DNA from: JBGTGT01 sp051439375
GTDB lineage: Bacteria > Cyanobacteriota > Cyanobacteriia > Cyanobacteriales > Microcystaceae
Reading direction: 5' to 3'
Length of the DNA stretch: 13,656 nt
Assembly: GCA_051439375.1 (NCBI GenBank)
Contig: JBFRWB010000057.1
Location: forward strand, 1 to 13,656
How positions within the stretch are numbered: the first letter of the stretch is position 1; each line of letters opens with the position of its first letter. The translations under genes were made by a program, and so were the position numbers. Positions 1 to 6,074 of the stretch are shown piece by piece. The notes under the pieces are model-generated. The model saw only the letters and a program-made list of their open reading frames with translations, did no database searches and was not told the DNA's origin.

Positions 1-11
1 GACAATGCCAA

Positions 12-47
12 AAAATAGATACAATTGACTTTATGTTAGTCTATTTT
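12..47. repeat. Inverted repeat upstream of the Uma2 gene
   Basis: AAAATAGA at 12-19 is the exact reverse complement of TCTATTTT at 40-47. A competing inner pair, GACT 27-30 and AGTC 38-41, could form a smaller hairpin. The element ends 11 bases before the ATG at 59, so it lies in the promoter or leader of the Uma2 gene. It could be an operator or a leader hairpin, or chance in AT-rich DNA. No function is shown. Confidence 0.3.
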
Positions 48-58
48 GGTATGAATTT

Positions 59-823
59 ATGACAACCGTAGTTAATGTCACCTCGAAAAATTCTCTACCC
101 GATCATACTCAATTACCCGACTCCGACAACACTTTTGTGAAAAATTTCCAAGAACATCCTCAAAGCATTTTACTCACTGAATCTATCTGGTCGAAATTGG
201 AACAGTTACATCCCGATGGACGATTTGCCATTGGACAAGATAGCGGTATTTATTGGCGAATAACAGAACCACCACAAAGAGGCGCAGAAGCCCCAGATTG
301 GTTTTATGTGGCTAATGTTCCTTCAACTTTAGATGGACATACGAGGCGTTCTTATGTGTTATAGCAAGAAATAGTCGCTCCCTCTATTGTAATTGAATTT
401 GTATCAGGCAATGGAGAAGAAGAACGAGATCAAACCCCTTATAAGGGCAAATTTTGGGTGTATGAGCAAGCAATTCGTGTTCCTTTTTATGCTATTTATG
501 AAGTGCAAAAGTCAAGTGTAGAAGTTTATCACCTTATAGAAGGTAAATATCGATTAATGTCAGCTAATGAAAGAGGACATTATTATATTCCATCTTTGGG
601 GTTAGAATTAGGACTTTGGACAGGAATCTATAAAAATGTGGAACTTCCCTGGTTACGTTGGTGGGATGACAAAGGTAAGTTATTACCGACTCCAGAAGAG
701 GCAATCATAGAAGAAAAACAACGGACTGAACAGGAAAAGCAACGGGCTGAACAAGAAAAGCAACGGGCTGATCGTTTAGAAGCCAAATTACGAGAATTAG
801 GTGTTAATTTAGATGAACTTTAG
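59..823 (+). pseudogene. Uma2-family (DUF820) endonuclease-like gene interrupted by an amber codon
   Basis: This is one continuous frame of 254 codons plus a final stop, with an internal TAG at 362-364 (codon 102). Both sides belong to one Uma2-type protein, a cyanobacteria-rich family with a PD-(D/E)XK nuclease fold whose biological role is poorly known. Before the stop lies the PDW motif (residues 79-81). After it come the VIEFVSG strand with Glu113, the GKFW segment with Lys131, and the typical VPFYAIYEV segment. The stop sits in RRSYVL-stop-QE, where related proteins as I recall them read RRSYVLWQE, so a single TGG-to-TAG change is the simplest cause. The upstream part alone would be 101 residues and lacks Glu113 and Lys131. 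A GTG at 458 could only start a fragment lacking the PD motif. The C-terminus is a charged coiled coil. A sequencing error or amber readthrough remains possible. Confidence 0.85.
713..775 (+). repeat. Three 21-bp tandem repeats encoding a heptad coiled coil
   Basis: Units at 713-733, 734-754 and 755-775 encode EKQRTEQ, EKQRAEQ and EKQRADR. The 7-residue period matches a coiled-coil heptad. Such charged C-terminal extensions are common on cyanobacterial Uma2 proteins. Near-identical DNA in the last two units suggests recent slippage. Confidence 0.8.
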
Positions 824-1014
824 TTAGGGCTTGCTCAATTCCCCTAAAACCCTTATAGATCAAGGTTTTGAGGATGCTTCTTAGCCAGAAAAGTGCCAAC
901 AAAAGCGATGTAGTATAATAGAATTGTGGTACTTTTTCTCTTTTTTAGGACACTTAAAAGGGTAGTGTAAAGAGTAATTCTATATCCCCAAGTTATACCC
1001 TAAGACTGTTCAGA

Positions 1015-2094
1015 TTACAAAAATTTTAACAGTAACTCTCCCATTTCTTGACAGCCTACTAAGGTCATTCCCTCAGACATAATATCCCCTGTGCGATAAC
1101 CGCTTTCTAAAACTGTCTGTACTGCTTGTTCAATTTTAGTCGCTGCTTGATCTTGATCAAGGGCATAACGCAACATCATCGCAGCGCTTAATACCTGTGC
1201 TAAGGGGTTCGCCTTATCTTGTCCCGCAATATCGGGTGCTGATCCATGAACGGGTTCAAAAACCCCTGGTTTATCTGCGCCTAAACTAGCTGAGGGGAGC
1301 ATTCCGATGCTTCCTGTTAACATAGCTGCTGCATCTGAGAGAATATCCCCAAATAAATTCCCTGTCACAATGGTATCAAATTGTTTGGGCGCACGGACTA
1401 ATTGCATGGCCGCATTATCGACATAAAGATGGGAAAGTTCGACATCGGGGTAACTTTCCGCCATCAATGTTACCCGATCTCGCCATAACTGAGAAACATC
1501 TAGAACATTTGCTTTATCCACTGAGCATAACTTCCCTTGGCGCTTTTGTGCTGTTTCAAAGCCAACTTTAGCAATGCGATCAACTTCTGAGGTTGTATAA
1601 GCCATTGTATTGACACCCCTTTGTTCCCCTGTTTCGGTGGTAAAAACCCCTTTGGGTTGACCAAAATACACCCCTCCTGTTAATTCTCGCACCACCATAA
1701 TATCTACCCCTTCTACCACCTCTTTTTTCAGGGTAGAAGCATCAATTAGTTGAGGAAAAATCGTGGCTGGCCGTAGGTTAGCAAACAGATTTAATCCTGC
1801 TCTAAGTCCTAGTAATCCTGTTTCTGGTCGCTGATGACGGGGTAAATTATCCCATTTATAACCCCCAATGGCTGCTAATAGCACAGCATCACTGTTTTTG
1901 CATATTTCTAAGGTTTCATCGGGTAAGGGGTTTTCTGTTGCGTCAATGGCCACTCCCCCAATTAAGGCTTCTGTGAAGTTAAATTGTAAATCGAAGGTTT
2001 GGGCAACGGATTCTAGAATCTTGACGGTAACGGCCATTATTTCTGGTCCAATGCCATCACCAGGTAACAAAGTGATACGATATTGCTCAGTCAT
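1015..2094 (-). CDS. leuB: 3-isopropylmalate dehydrogenase
   Basis: LeuB oxidises and decarboxylates (2R,3S)-3-isopropylmalate with NAD+ and a divalent metal, giving the 2-oxo acid precursor of leucine in the cytosol. The 359-residue length is normal for the family. Visible signatures are LLPGDGIGPEI (residues 9-19), the substrate-binding arginines in LRAGLNLFANLRPA (Arg98, Arg108) and VVRELTGG (Arg136), Tyr143, the catalytic Lys194, the metal-site aspartates Asp226, Asp250 and Asp254, and the NAD-binding GVFEPVHGSAPDIAG (277-291). No key residue is missing. The ATG at 2094 is the natural start, lying only a few residues before the first motif. There is no clear Shine-Dalgarno site. The gene is divergent from thiO-thiG across 164 bases, stands alone on its strand and is separated from other leu genes. 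Confidence 0.97.
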   Translation of the reverse strand: MTEQYRITLLPGDGIGPEIMAVTVKILESVAQTFDLQFNFTEALIGGVAIDATENPLPDETLEICKNSDAVLLAAIGGYKWDNLPRHQRPETGLLGLRAGLNLFANLRPATIFPQLIDASTLKKEVVEGVDIMVVRELTGGVYFGQPKGVFTTETGEQRGVNTMAYTTSEVDRIAKVGFETAQKRQGKLCSVDKANVLDVSQLWRDRVTLMAESYPDVELSHLYVDNAAMQLVRAPKQFDTIVTGNLFGDILSDAAAMLTGSIGMLPSASLGADKPGVFEPVHGSAPDIAGQDKANPLAQVLSAAMMLRYALDQDQAATKIEQAVQTVLESGYRTGDIMSEGMTLVGCQEMGELLLKFL

Positions 2095-2258
2095 GGGAAG
2101 ATTTATTTAGCACAGCCTTTTATCTTAACAACTTATTGGACATCAATAAATAGTATTTTTATATCATCTGTCAGGATTAATCTAAATTTCATAATAGGAA
2201 TCAGACAAACGATGTAAGGTAAAAAAAGAGCAGCCTATCTCAATCAGGGAACATCGAT

Positions 2259-4232
2259 ATGAGCTTAAGCAGTGACGTAATAGTAATTGGCGGTGGTATG
2301 GTCGGATTAGCGATCGCCGTAGAACTCAAACAGCGAGGCGCATCCGTTACTGTTTTTAGTCGCCAAATTCAAGAAGCGGCCAGTCTCGCAGCGGCCGGAA
2401 TGTTAGCCCCTTACGCCGAAGGATTAGAAGGGGTCATATTAGACTTATGCTTAAAGTCACGGTGGTTATACCCTGAATGGGTCAAGAAATTAGAGCAGTT
2501 AACGGGATTAGAAACCAGTTATCATCCTTGTGGCATTTTAGCTCCTGTTTACGAATTACCAGACGAGAAAACCCTGAAAAACAACCCTTCTCTCTGGTTA
2601 GACAAAACCGCCATTCAACTCTATCAACCCGACTTAGGGGAAGATGTTATTGGAGGCTGGTGGTATCCTGAAGATGGTCAAGTGGATAACCGCAAAGTCA
2701 CCACTGCACTGCGACAAGCAACAGAGATATTAGGCATTACGGTTAAAGAAGGAGTATCCGTTACCGCAATTACCCAAAAAGACGGTAAGGTTCAGGGTAT
2801 TTCCACCTCTCAAGGCGAATTTACCGCTAATACTTATGTTGTCGCTTCTGGTTCATGGGCGAGTCAACTATTACCTTTGCCTGTGCGTCCCATAAAAGGG
2901 CAAATGTTAGCCTTAAAAATGCCCAGTTCCCCTAATCAGCCTTTACCGCTACAAAGGGTTTTATTTGCGCCCCAAACCTACCTTGTACCTCGCCAAGATG
3001 GTCGTTTGATTGTCGGTGCAACCATGGAAGATCAAGGATGGACACCTCAAAATACCCCTAAAGGGATACAAACGTTAATTCAAAGAGCAATACGTCTCTA
3101 TCCCCCTCTTGCAGACTGGCCAATTGAAGATTATTGGTGGGGGTTTCGTCCAACGACACCAGATGAATTGCCCATTTTAGGCTATGGTGATTGTAAAAAC
3201 CTTATTTTAGCGACAGGTCACCACCGTAACGGTATTTTATTAACCCCTATCACCGCTAAGTTAATCGCTGACCTGATTATTGATGACAATGTTGATCCTC
3301 TGTTAAGTCATTTTCAGGCTGATCGATTTTATAACACTACTAATCATAAAAATAGTAACATGACAACCTTGACTCCGACCGCTTCCCTGTCTGTAGCTCA
3401 AAGTAACGGAATTTTGGTTAATCCTGAGTCTATTCCCTCTGATCCTTTAGTTATTGCAGGAAAGTCCTTTAATTCTCGTTTAATGACAGGAACGGGCAAG
3501 TATCCTACTATGGAAGCGATGCAGCAAAGTGTGGCGAGTAGTGGGTGTCAAATTGTTACGGTTGCTGTCAGAAGAGTACAAACGAAAGCCCCCGGCCACG
3601 AAGGGTTAGCAGAAGCCATAGACTGGTCAAAAATCTGGATGTTACCCAATACCGCAGGATGCAAAACAGCAGAGGAAGCGGTACGAGTGGCTCGTTTAGG
3701 TCGAGAAATGGCTAAATTATTAGGACAAGATGACAATAACTTTATTAAACTAGAAGTGATTCCTGATGCTAAGTATTTACTGCCTGATCCCATTGGCACA
3801 TTGGAAGCGGCTGAACAGTTAGTCAAAGAAGGCTTTGCTGTGTTACCCTATATTAATGCCGATCCTCTATTAGCGAAGCGATTAGAAGAAATTGGTTGTG
3901 CCACGGTGATGCCATTAGGATCTCCGATTGGATCGGGGCAAGGTATCCGAAATCAAGCAAATATCGAGATTATTGTCGAACAGGCGAAGATTCCCGTAGT
4001 TGTAGATGCAGGAATTGGGACACCCAGTGAGGCCGCTTTAGCGATGGAAATGGGTGCAGATGCGGTATTGATTAATAGTGCGATCGCATTGGCTGAAAAT
4101 CCGCCTCTGATGGGGCAAGCGATGGGAATGGCGGTTAAAGCAGGGCGAATTGCCTATTTAGCTGGAAGAATGCCCTTAAAAGACTATGCAAGTGCCAGTT
4201 CTCCCTTAACAGGAACAGTAAGCGGTAAATAG
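2259..4232 (+). CDS. thiO/thiG: ThiO-ThiG fusion: glycine oxidase and thiazole synthase
   Basis: This bifunctional thiamine-pathway enzyme has 657 residues. The N-terminal ThiO half (about 1-355) is an FAD-dependent oxidase that turns glycine into the dehydroglycine used for the thiazole ring. It shows the dinucleotide-binding motif VIVIGGGMVGLA (7-18), the AAAGMLAPY segment (44-52) and a C-terminal ATGHHRNGILL FAD-closing motif (318-328). A low-complexity linker (about 356-395) joins it to ThiG (about 396-657), a TIM barrel that builds the thiazole phosphate from deoxyxylulose phosphate, dehydroglycine and ThiS thiocarboxylate. ThiG signatures are MTGTGKYP (409-416), PNTAGC (463-468), IKLEVIPD with the presumed Schiff-base Lys497, and VVDAGIGTPSEAA (581-593). 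The fusion is known from cyanobacteria. No TPP riboswitch is visible in the 164-base upstream region. An in-frame ATG at 3360 lies in the linker. Confidence 0.96.
   Translation: MSLSSDVIVIGGGMVGLAIAVELKQRGASVTVFSRQIQEAASLAAAGMLAPYAEGLEGVILDLCLKSRWLYPEWVKKLEQLTGLETSYHPCGILAPVYELPDEKTLKNNPSLWLDKTAIQLYQPDLGEDVIGGWWYPEDGQVDNRKVTTALRQATEILGITVKEGVSVTAITQKDGKVQGISTSQGEFTANTYVVASGSWASQLLPLPVRPIKGQMLALKMPSSPNQPLPLQRVLFAPQTYLVPRQDGRLIVGATMEDQGWTPQNTPKGIQTLIQRAIRLYPPLADWPIEDYWWGFRPTTPDELPILGYGDCKNLILATGHHRNGILLTPITAKLIADLIIDDNVDPLLSHFQADRFYNTTNHKNSNMTTLTPTASLSVAQSNGILVNPESIPSDPLVIAGKSFNSRLMTGTGKYPTMEAMQQSVASSGCQIVTVAVRRVQTKAPGHEGLAEAIDWSKIWMLPNTAGCKTAEEAVRVARLGREMAKLLGQDDNNFIKLEVIPDAKYLLPDPIGTLEAAEQLVKEGFAVLPYINADPLLAKRLEEIGCATVMPLGSPIGSGQGIRNQANIEIIVEQAKIPVVVDAGIGTPSEAALAMEMGADAVLINSAIALAENPPLMGQAMGMAVKAGRIAYLAGRMPLKDYASASSPLTGTVSGK
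2310..2317. repeat. HIP1 octamer GCGATCGC
   Basis: This is a perfect copy of the palindrome GCGATCGC, strongly over-represented in many cyanobacterial genomes. It lies within the ThiO coding half. A second copy is at 4080-4087 in ThiG and a third at 11158-11165 between genes. Confidence 0.85.
4080..4087. repeat. HIP1 octamer GCGATCGC
   Basis: This second perfect HIP1 palindrome lies inside the ThiG coding half, where it encodes part of the SAIALAE segment. Confidence 0.85.
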
Positions 4233-4286
4233 AGGTTAATTGCATCTTACAATAGACATGAAAGTATTTATATAAGCTCGTAGTGA

Positions 4287-4298
4287 GGGCTTTAGCCC
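4287..4298 (+). terminator. Possible hairpin terminator or dispersed palindrome after thiO-thiG
   Basis: GGGC (4287-4290) and GCCC (4295-4298) can pair around a TTTA loop, with TATTTTA following, about 54 bases past the thiO-thiG stop. The stem is short and the T-run is broken. It could be a weak terminator or a copy of a dispersed cyanobacterial palindrome. Confidence 0.35.
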
Positions 4299-4344
4299 CT
4301 ATTTTAGGAATTATTGGAGATGTCTAATAAATCTTTCTAACCCC

Positions 4345-4398
4345 TTAAGATGGATAATCTTGGGGTCTTTTGAGGTTTAAGGTATCTAATAAAGTCAT
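4345..4398 (-). pseudogene. 5' remnant of a second copy of the 16-residue-repeat protein gene
   Basis: Read on the minus strand from the ATG at 4398, this gives MTLLDTLNLKRPQDYPS followed by TAA. The intact gene at 5249-5692 begins MTLLDTLSLKRPQDYPS and continues KEAYK. The 17 codons differ by one residue. The TAA corresponds to the AAA lysine codon of the intact copy, one substitution away, and similarity fades just past it. The rest of the gene is absent, and the sequence runs into the intergenic region behind thiO-thiG. This is best read as the 5' stub of a duplicated and deleted gene. A functional 17-residue peptide is possible but has no support. Confidence 0.75.
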
Positions 4399-4402
4399 AG
4401 TT
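4352..4402. repeat. Direct repeat, copy 1 (51 bp)
   Basis: By hand alignment, 46 of 51 bases match 5646-5696 without gaps, including an identical 23-base run (4352-4374 against 5646-5668). It covers the 5' end of the minus-strand gene plus four bases upstream of its ATG. The two copies have the same orientation, lie 1294 bases apart and bracket the coiled-coil gene. Confidence 0.85.
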
Positions 4403-4447
4403 AGCTGTTTAACGATATATAGTAAAAATTATAATGCAAGAATAAGT

Positions 4448-4478
4448 TTGAGTTACATTAATCATTGTGTGATACAAT
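4448..4478 (+). promoter_or_regulatory. Possible sigma-70-type promoter for the coiled-coil gene
   Basis: TTGAGT (4448-4453) and TACAAT (4473-4478) resemble -35 and -10 boxes, but the 19-base spacer is longer than ideal. Transcription would begin near 4485, just where a GTG start could be proposed, which favours the ATG at 4515. Confidence 0.3.
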
Positions 4479-4514
4479 CCTCTTGTGATTAACCAAAATA
4501 GCTTTTTCCTTAAG

Positions 4515-5207
4515 ATGTATGACGATTTTAGCGAATTAGATGACCTAAAACAGCAGCTAAACGCAGTTATGCGTTCTGTGCGTCAGCTAAGACAAGAATA
4601 TAAAGAGGCTTCAAAACAGTATTCTAAAGCATTTGAAGGTCTAAAGCAGCAGTCAGAGATTGTGAAGAAGCTAAGAGAAGAAACTCTTTCACCCAATGAA
4701 CTAAGAGCAAGGCTAGGAAATATTAAATTTCAACGAGATAATTATCAAAAAGAGTGTGAAGCAGCTTCACGACGGAGATCAGAAATAGGTAACGCATTAA
4801 AACAGCAATTATTAAGACTTGAAGAACTAAAACGACAACTTGAAGAAAGTCGCCAGCTACAGCAACAGCGATATCAGCTAGAAAGAACATTGTTTATTGA
4901 ACAATTAGAAGAGGATAAACGTCGTCGCTACCAACTGCAAATACGTCGCCAACAACTTGAAGAACAATCTTCTTTAATCGATAGGATTGATCAGTTAATA
5001 GAGTTAGCAGACGATATCATAAAATCTAGACGATTTAAGAACGAGTTTTGCCGTATTTATAATCTGCGGAAGACTCAAACGGGTATAGATATAGGTGAAA
5101 TAATTATTGAAGCAGTCTTGTCAACCTATTCTTCTAGACTTTCGGTGACTGCGCTAGTTGTTTTTAAGCTTTCAAGGATGCGTATTGACGAGTATTGCGA
5201 TGAGTAG
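4515..5207 (+). CDS. Coiled-coil protein of unknown function
   Basis: I do not recognise this 230-residue protein. It is rich in Gln, Glu, Arg and Lys. Two long coiled-coil stretches (about residues 5-58 and 70-160) are separated by a break near LSPNELRARLG. The coil includes Gln/Arg-rich runs such as RRRYQLQIRRQQLEEQ. A short C-terminal part (about 165-230) is less charged and has a hydrophobic patch around EIIIEAVLSTY and VTALVVFKL, probably a small folded domain or helix pair rather than a membrane anchor. No signal peptide is seen. A GTG at 4485 would add ten residues (MINQNSFFLK). The ATG at 4515 is preferred because it is the stronger codon and the possible promoter would put the mRNA start at about 4485. 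The gene converges with the repeat protein at 5249-5692 and has gene copies of that protein on both sides. Confidence 0.7.
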   Translation: MYDDFSELDDLKQQLNAVMRSVRQLRQEYKEASKQYSKAFEGLKQQSEIVKKLREETLSPNELRARLGNIKFQRDNYQKECEAASRRRSEIGNALKQQLLRLEELKRQLEESRQLQQQRYQLERTLFIEQLEEDKRRRYQLQIRRQQLEEQSSLIDRIDQLIELADDIIKSRRFKNEFCRIYNLRKTQTGIDIGEIIIEAVLSTYSSRLSVTALVVFKLSRMRIDEYCDE

Positions 5208-5248
5208 AATGGAAATCGTTATCACCTAATGGCTAAATAGTGGAGATA

Positions 5249-5692
5249 TTAAGTGATTTTACTTTCTAACTCAGCAATTTCTTGGTCAAGTTCTTGAATG
5301 ACAATATGTTGCTCTATGTCAGCAATTTCTTGATCCAATTCTTGATTTGCTATATCTTGCTCTAGGTTAGCAATTTCTTGATCAACTTCCTGAATCAAGA
5401 TTTCTCGCTCTAGATCAGAAATTTCTTGGTTAACCTGATGAATATTTTGATTAATCTCGTTTAAATCAGCTAAAATCTTCTGTTTACTCCATTCTTGACC
5501 ATCATTAATTGTCTCTTCTTTATGTAGATATTGAAGAACTATTGCACTCAAGTTTTCTGTGTTTAAGGTTTCCTGATCAAAACCACCTAAATAGCCTAAT
5601 CTTTTAACGAAACTGAGTACATCTTGCTTATAAGCTTCTTTAGAAGGATAATCTTGGGGTCTTTTGAGACTTAAGGTATCTAGTAGTGTCAT
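5249..5692 (-). CDS. Small protein with four C-terminal 16-residue repeats, unknown function
   Basis: I do not recognise this 147-residue protein family. Residues 1-65 look like a small helical domain (MTLLDTLSLKRPQDYPSKEA, then an aromatic patch around YLGGFDQETL). Residues 86-147 are four tandem units beginning QVNQEISD, EVDQEIAN, ELDQEIAD and ELDQEIAE, each 16 residues except the last, which has 14. The repeats are acidic, Gln/Ile-rich and almost certainly helical. The 16-residue period is not a simple multiple of seven, so this would not be a regular heptad coil. There is no signal peptide or membrane segment. The protein is probably cytosolic and may mediate protein-protein contacts. A truncated copy of its 5' end lies at 4345-4398, so the gene has been duplicated locally. 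No Shine-Dalgarno site is evident. Confidence 0.75.
   Translation of the reverse strand: MTLLDTLSLKRPQDYPSKEAYKQDVLSFVKRLGYLGGFDQETLNTENLSAIVLQYLHKEETINDGQEWSKQKILADLNEINQNIHQVNQEISDLEREILIQEVDQEIANLEQDIANQELDQEIADIEQHIVIQELDQEIAELESKIT
5252..5437 (-). repeat. Four 48-bp tandem repeats coding for 16-residue units
   Basis: In coding order the units are 5437-5390, 5389-5342, 5341-5294 and 5293-5252, the last shortened to 42 bases. On the plus strand each unit carries a form of AGCAATTTCTTG(G/A)TC. The repeat falls exactly in the reading frame, so changes in copy number would lengthen or shorten the protein without a frameshift. Confidence 0.85.
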
Positions 5693-5696
5693 AGTT
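5646..5696. repeat. Direct repeat, copy 2 (51 bp)
   Basis: This is the partner of 4352-4402, with 46 of 51 bases the same. This copy is the 5' end of the intact repeat-protein gene. Confidence 0.85.
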
Positions 5697-6074
5697 TTCG
5701 TAGAAGTGATCTTAAGAACGCTTAAATCGTTTCTGTATAAAACTTAGGGAGCTTTCGAGGTGTGTATCTGTAATTTATATACACATTCTACGGTAACTAT
5801 ATACTGGTTCACTTTCAAGCTTATCTTTTGGCACGTTAGAGAGAAAAAAGCCAGTATAATGATAAGTTGATTAATTTAACAACTTCGGAAAAGTCTATTT
5901 TTATAGAAACTTATACAAAACAACGATCTTTTTTATGTATAAAAAAATACATTTTTATGAGATTTGAGAACCCAGTTAAGTTTTTTATATATCCCTAAAA
6001 GGATATTTTTAGTAACAAATGCCATTTTTTTACTTTTATTGAGAATTTGTCTGAGCTTACAGGAAATCTTATCA
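5693..6074 (+). promoter_or_regulatory. 382-base upstream region of the long helical gene, with inverted repeats and a TATAAT box
   Basis: No gene is seen here, and it is strongly AT-rich near its right end. A perfect TATAAT lies at 5855-5860. The nearest -35-like hexamer, TTGGCA (5828-5833), is 21 bases away, which is too far for a standard promoter, so an activator may be needed. TGTGTAT (5761-5767) and ATACACA (5779-5785) form a 7-bp inverted repeat. TATACTGG (5800-5807) and CCAGTATA (5851-5858) form an 8-bp inverted repeat whose right arm overlaps the -10 box. A start near 5867 would give a leader of about 208 bases. It also contains the start-proximal region of the divergent gene ending at 5692. 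Confidence 0.4.

Noticed and set aside
846..869. AAAACCCTT / AAGGTTTT hairpin after the Uma2 gene as a terminator
   Set aside because: The stem has a bulge and no T-run follows, so it is too weak to call.
914..919. TATAAT box in the gap between the Uma2 gene and leuB
   Set aside because: No -35 hexamer at a fitting distance, and the only downstream gene is on the opposite strand. Probably chance in AT-rich DNA.
1868..2110. Open frame of 80 codons antisense to leuB
   Set aside because: It is a shadow of the leuB coding frame with no protein-like features or start signal. The same applies to open frames antisense to thiG (3548-3826) and to the tpsB-like gene (9390-9581, 10538-10738, 10785-11075).
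2095..2258. TPP riboswitch ahead of the thiO-thiG fusion
   Set aside because: The conserved CUGAGA core and the matching second conserved segment of a THI box are not visible.
5252..5437. CRISPR array
   Set aside because: The repeats are contiguous with no unique spacers and stay in a coding frame, and no cas gene is present.
5964..6074. TTG start adding 37 residues with a hydrophobic run (IFLLLLRICL) to the long helical protein
   Set aside because: The run comes from AT-rich leader DNA, TTG is a weak start, and the ATG at 6075 has AGGA upstream. A membrane anchor is not supported.
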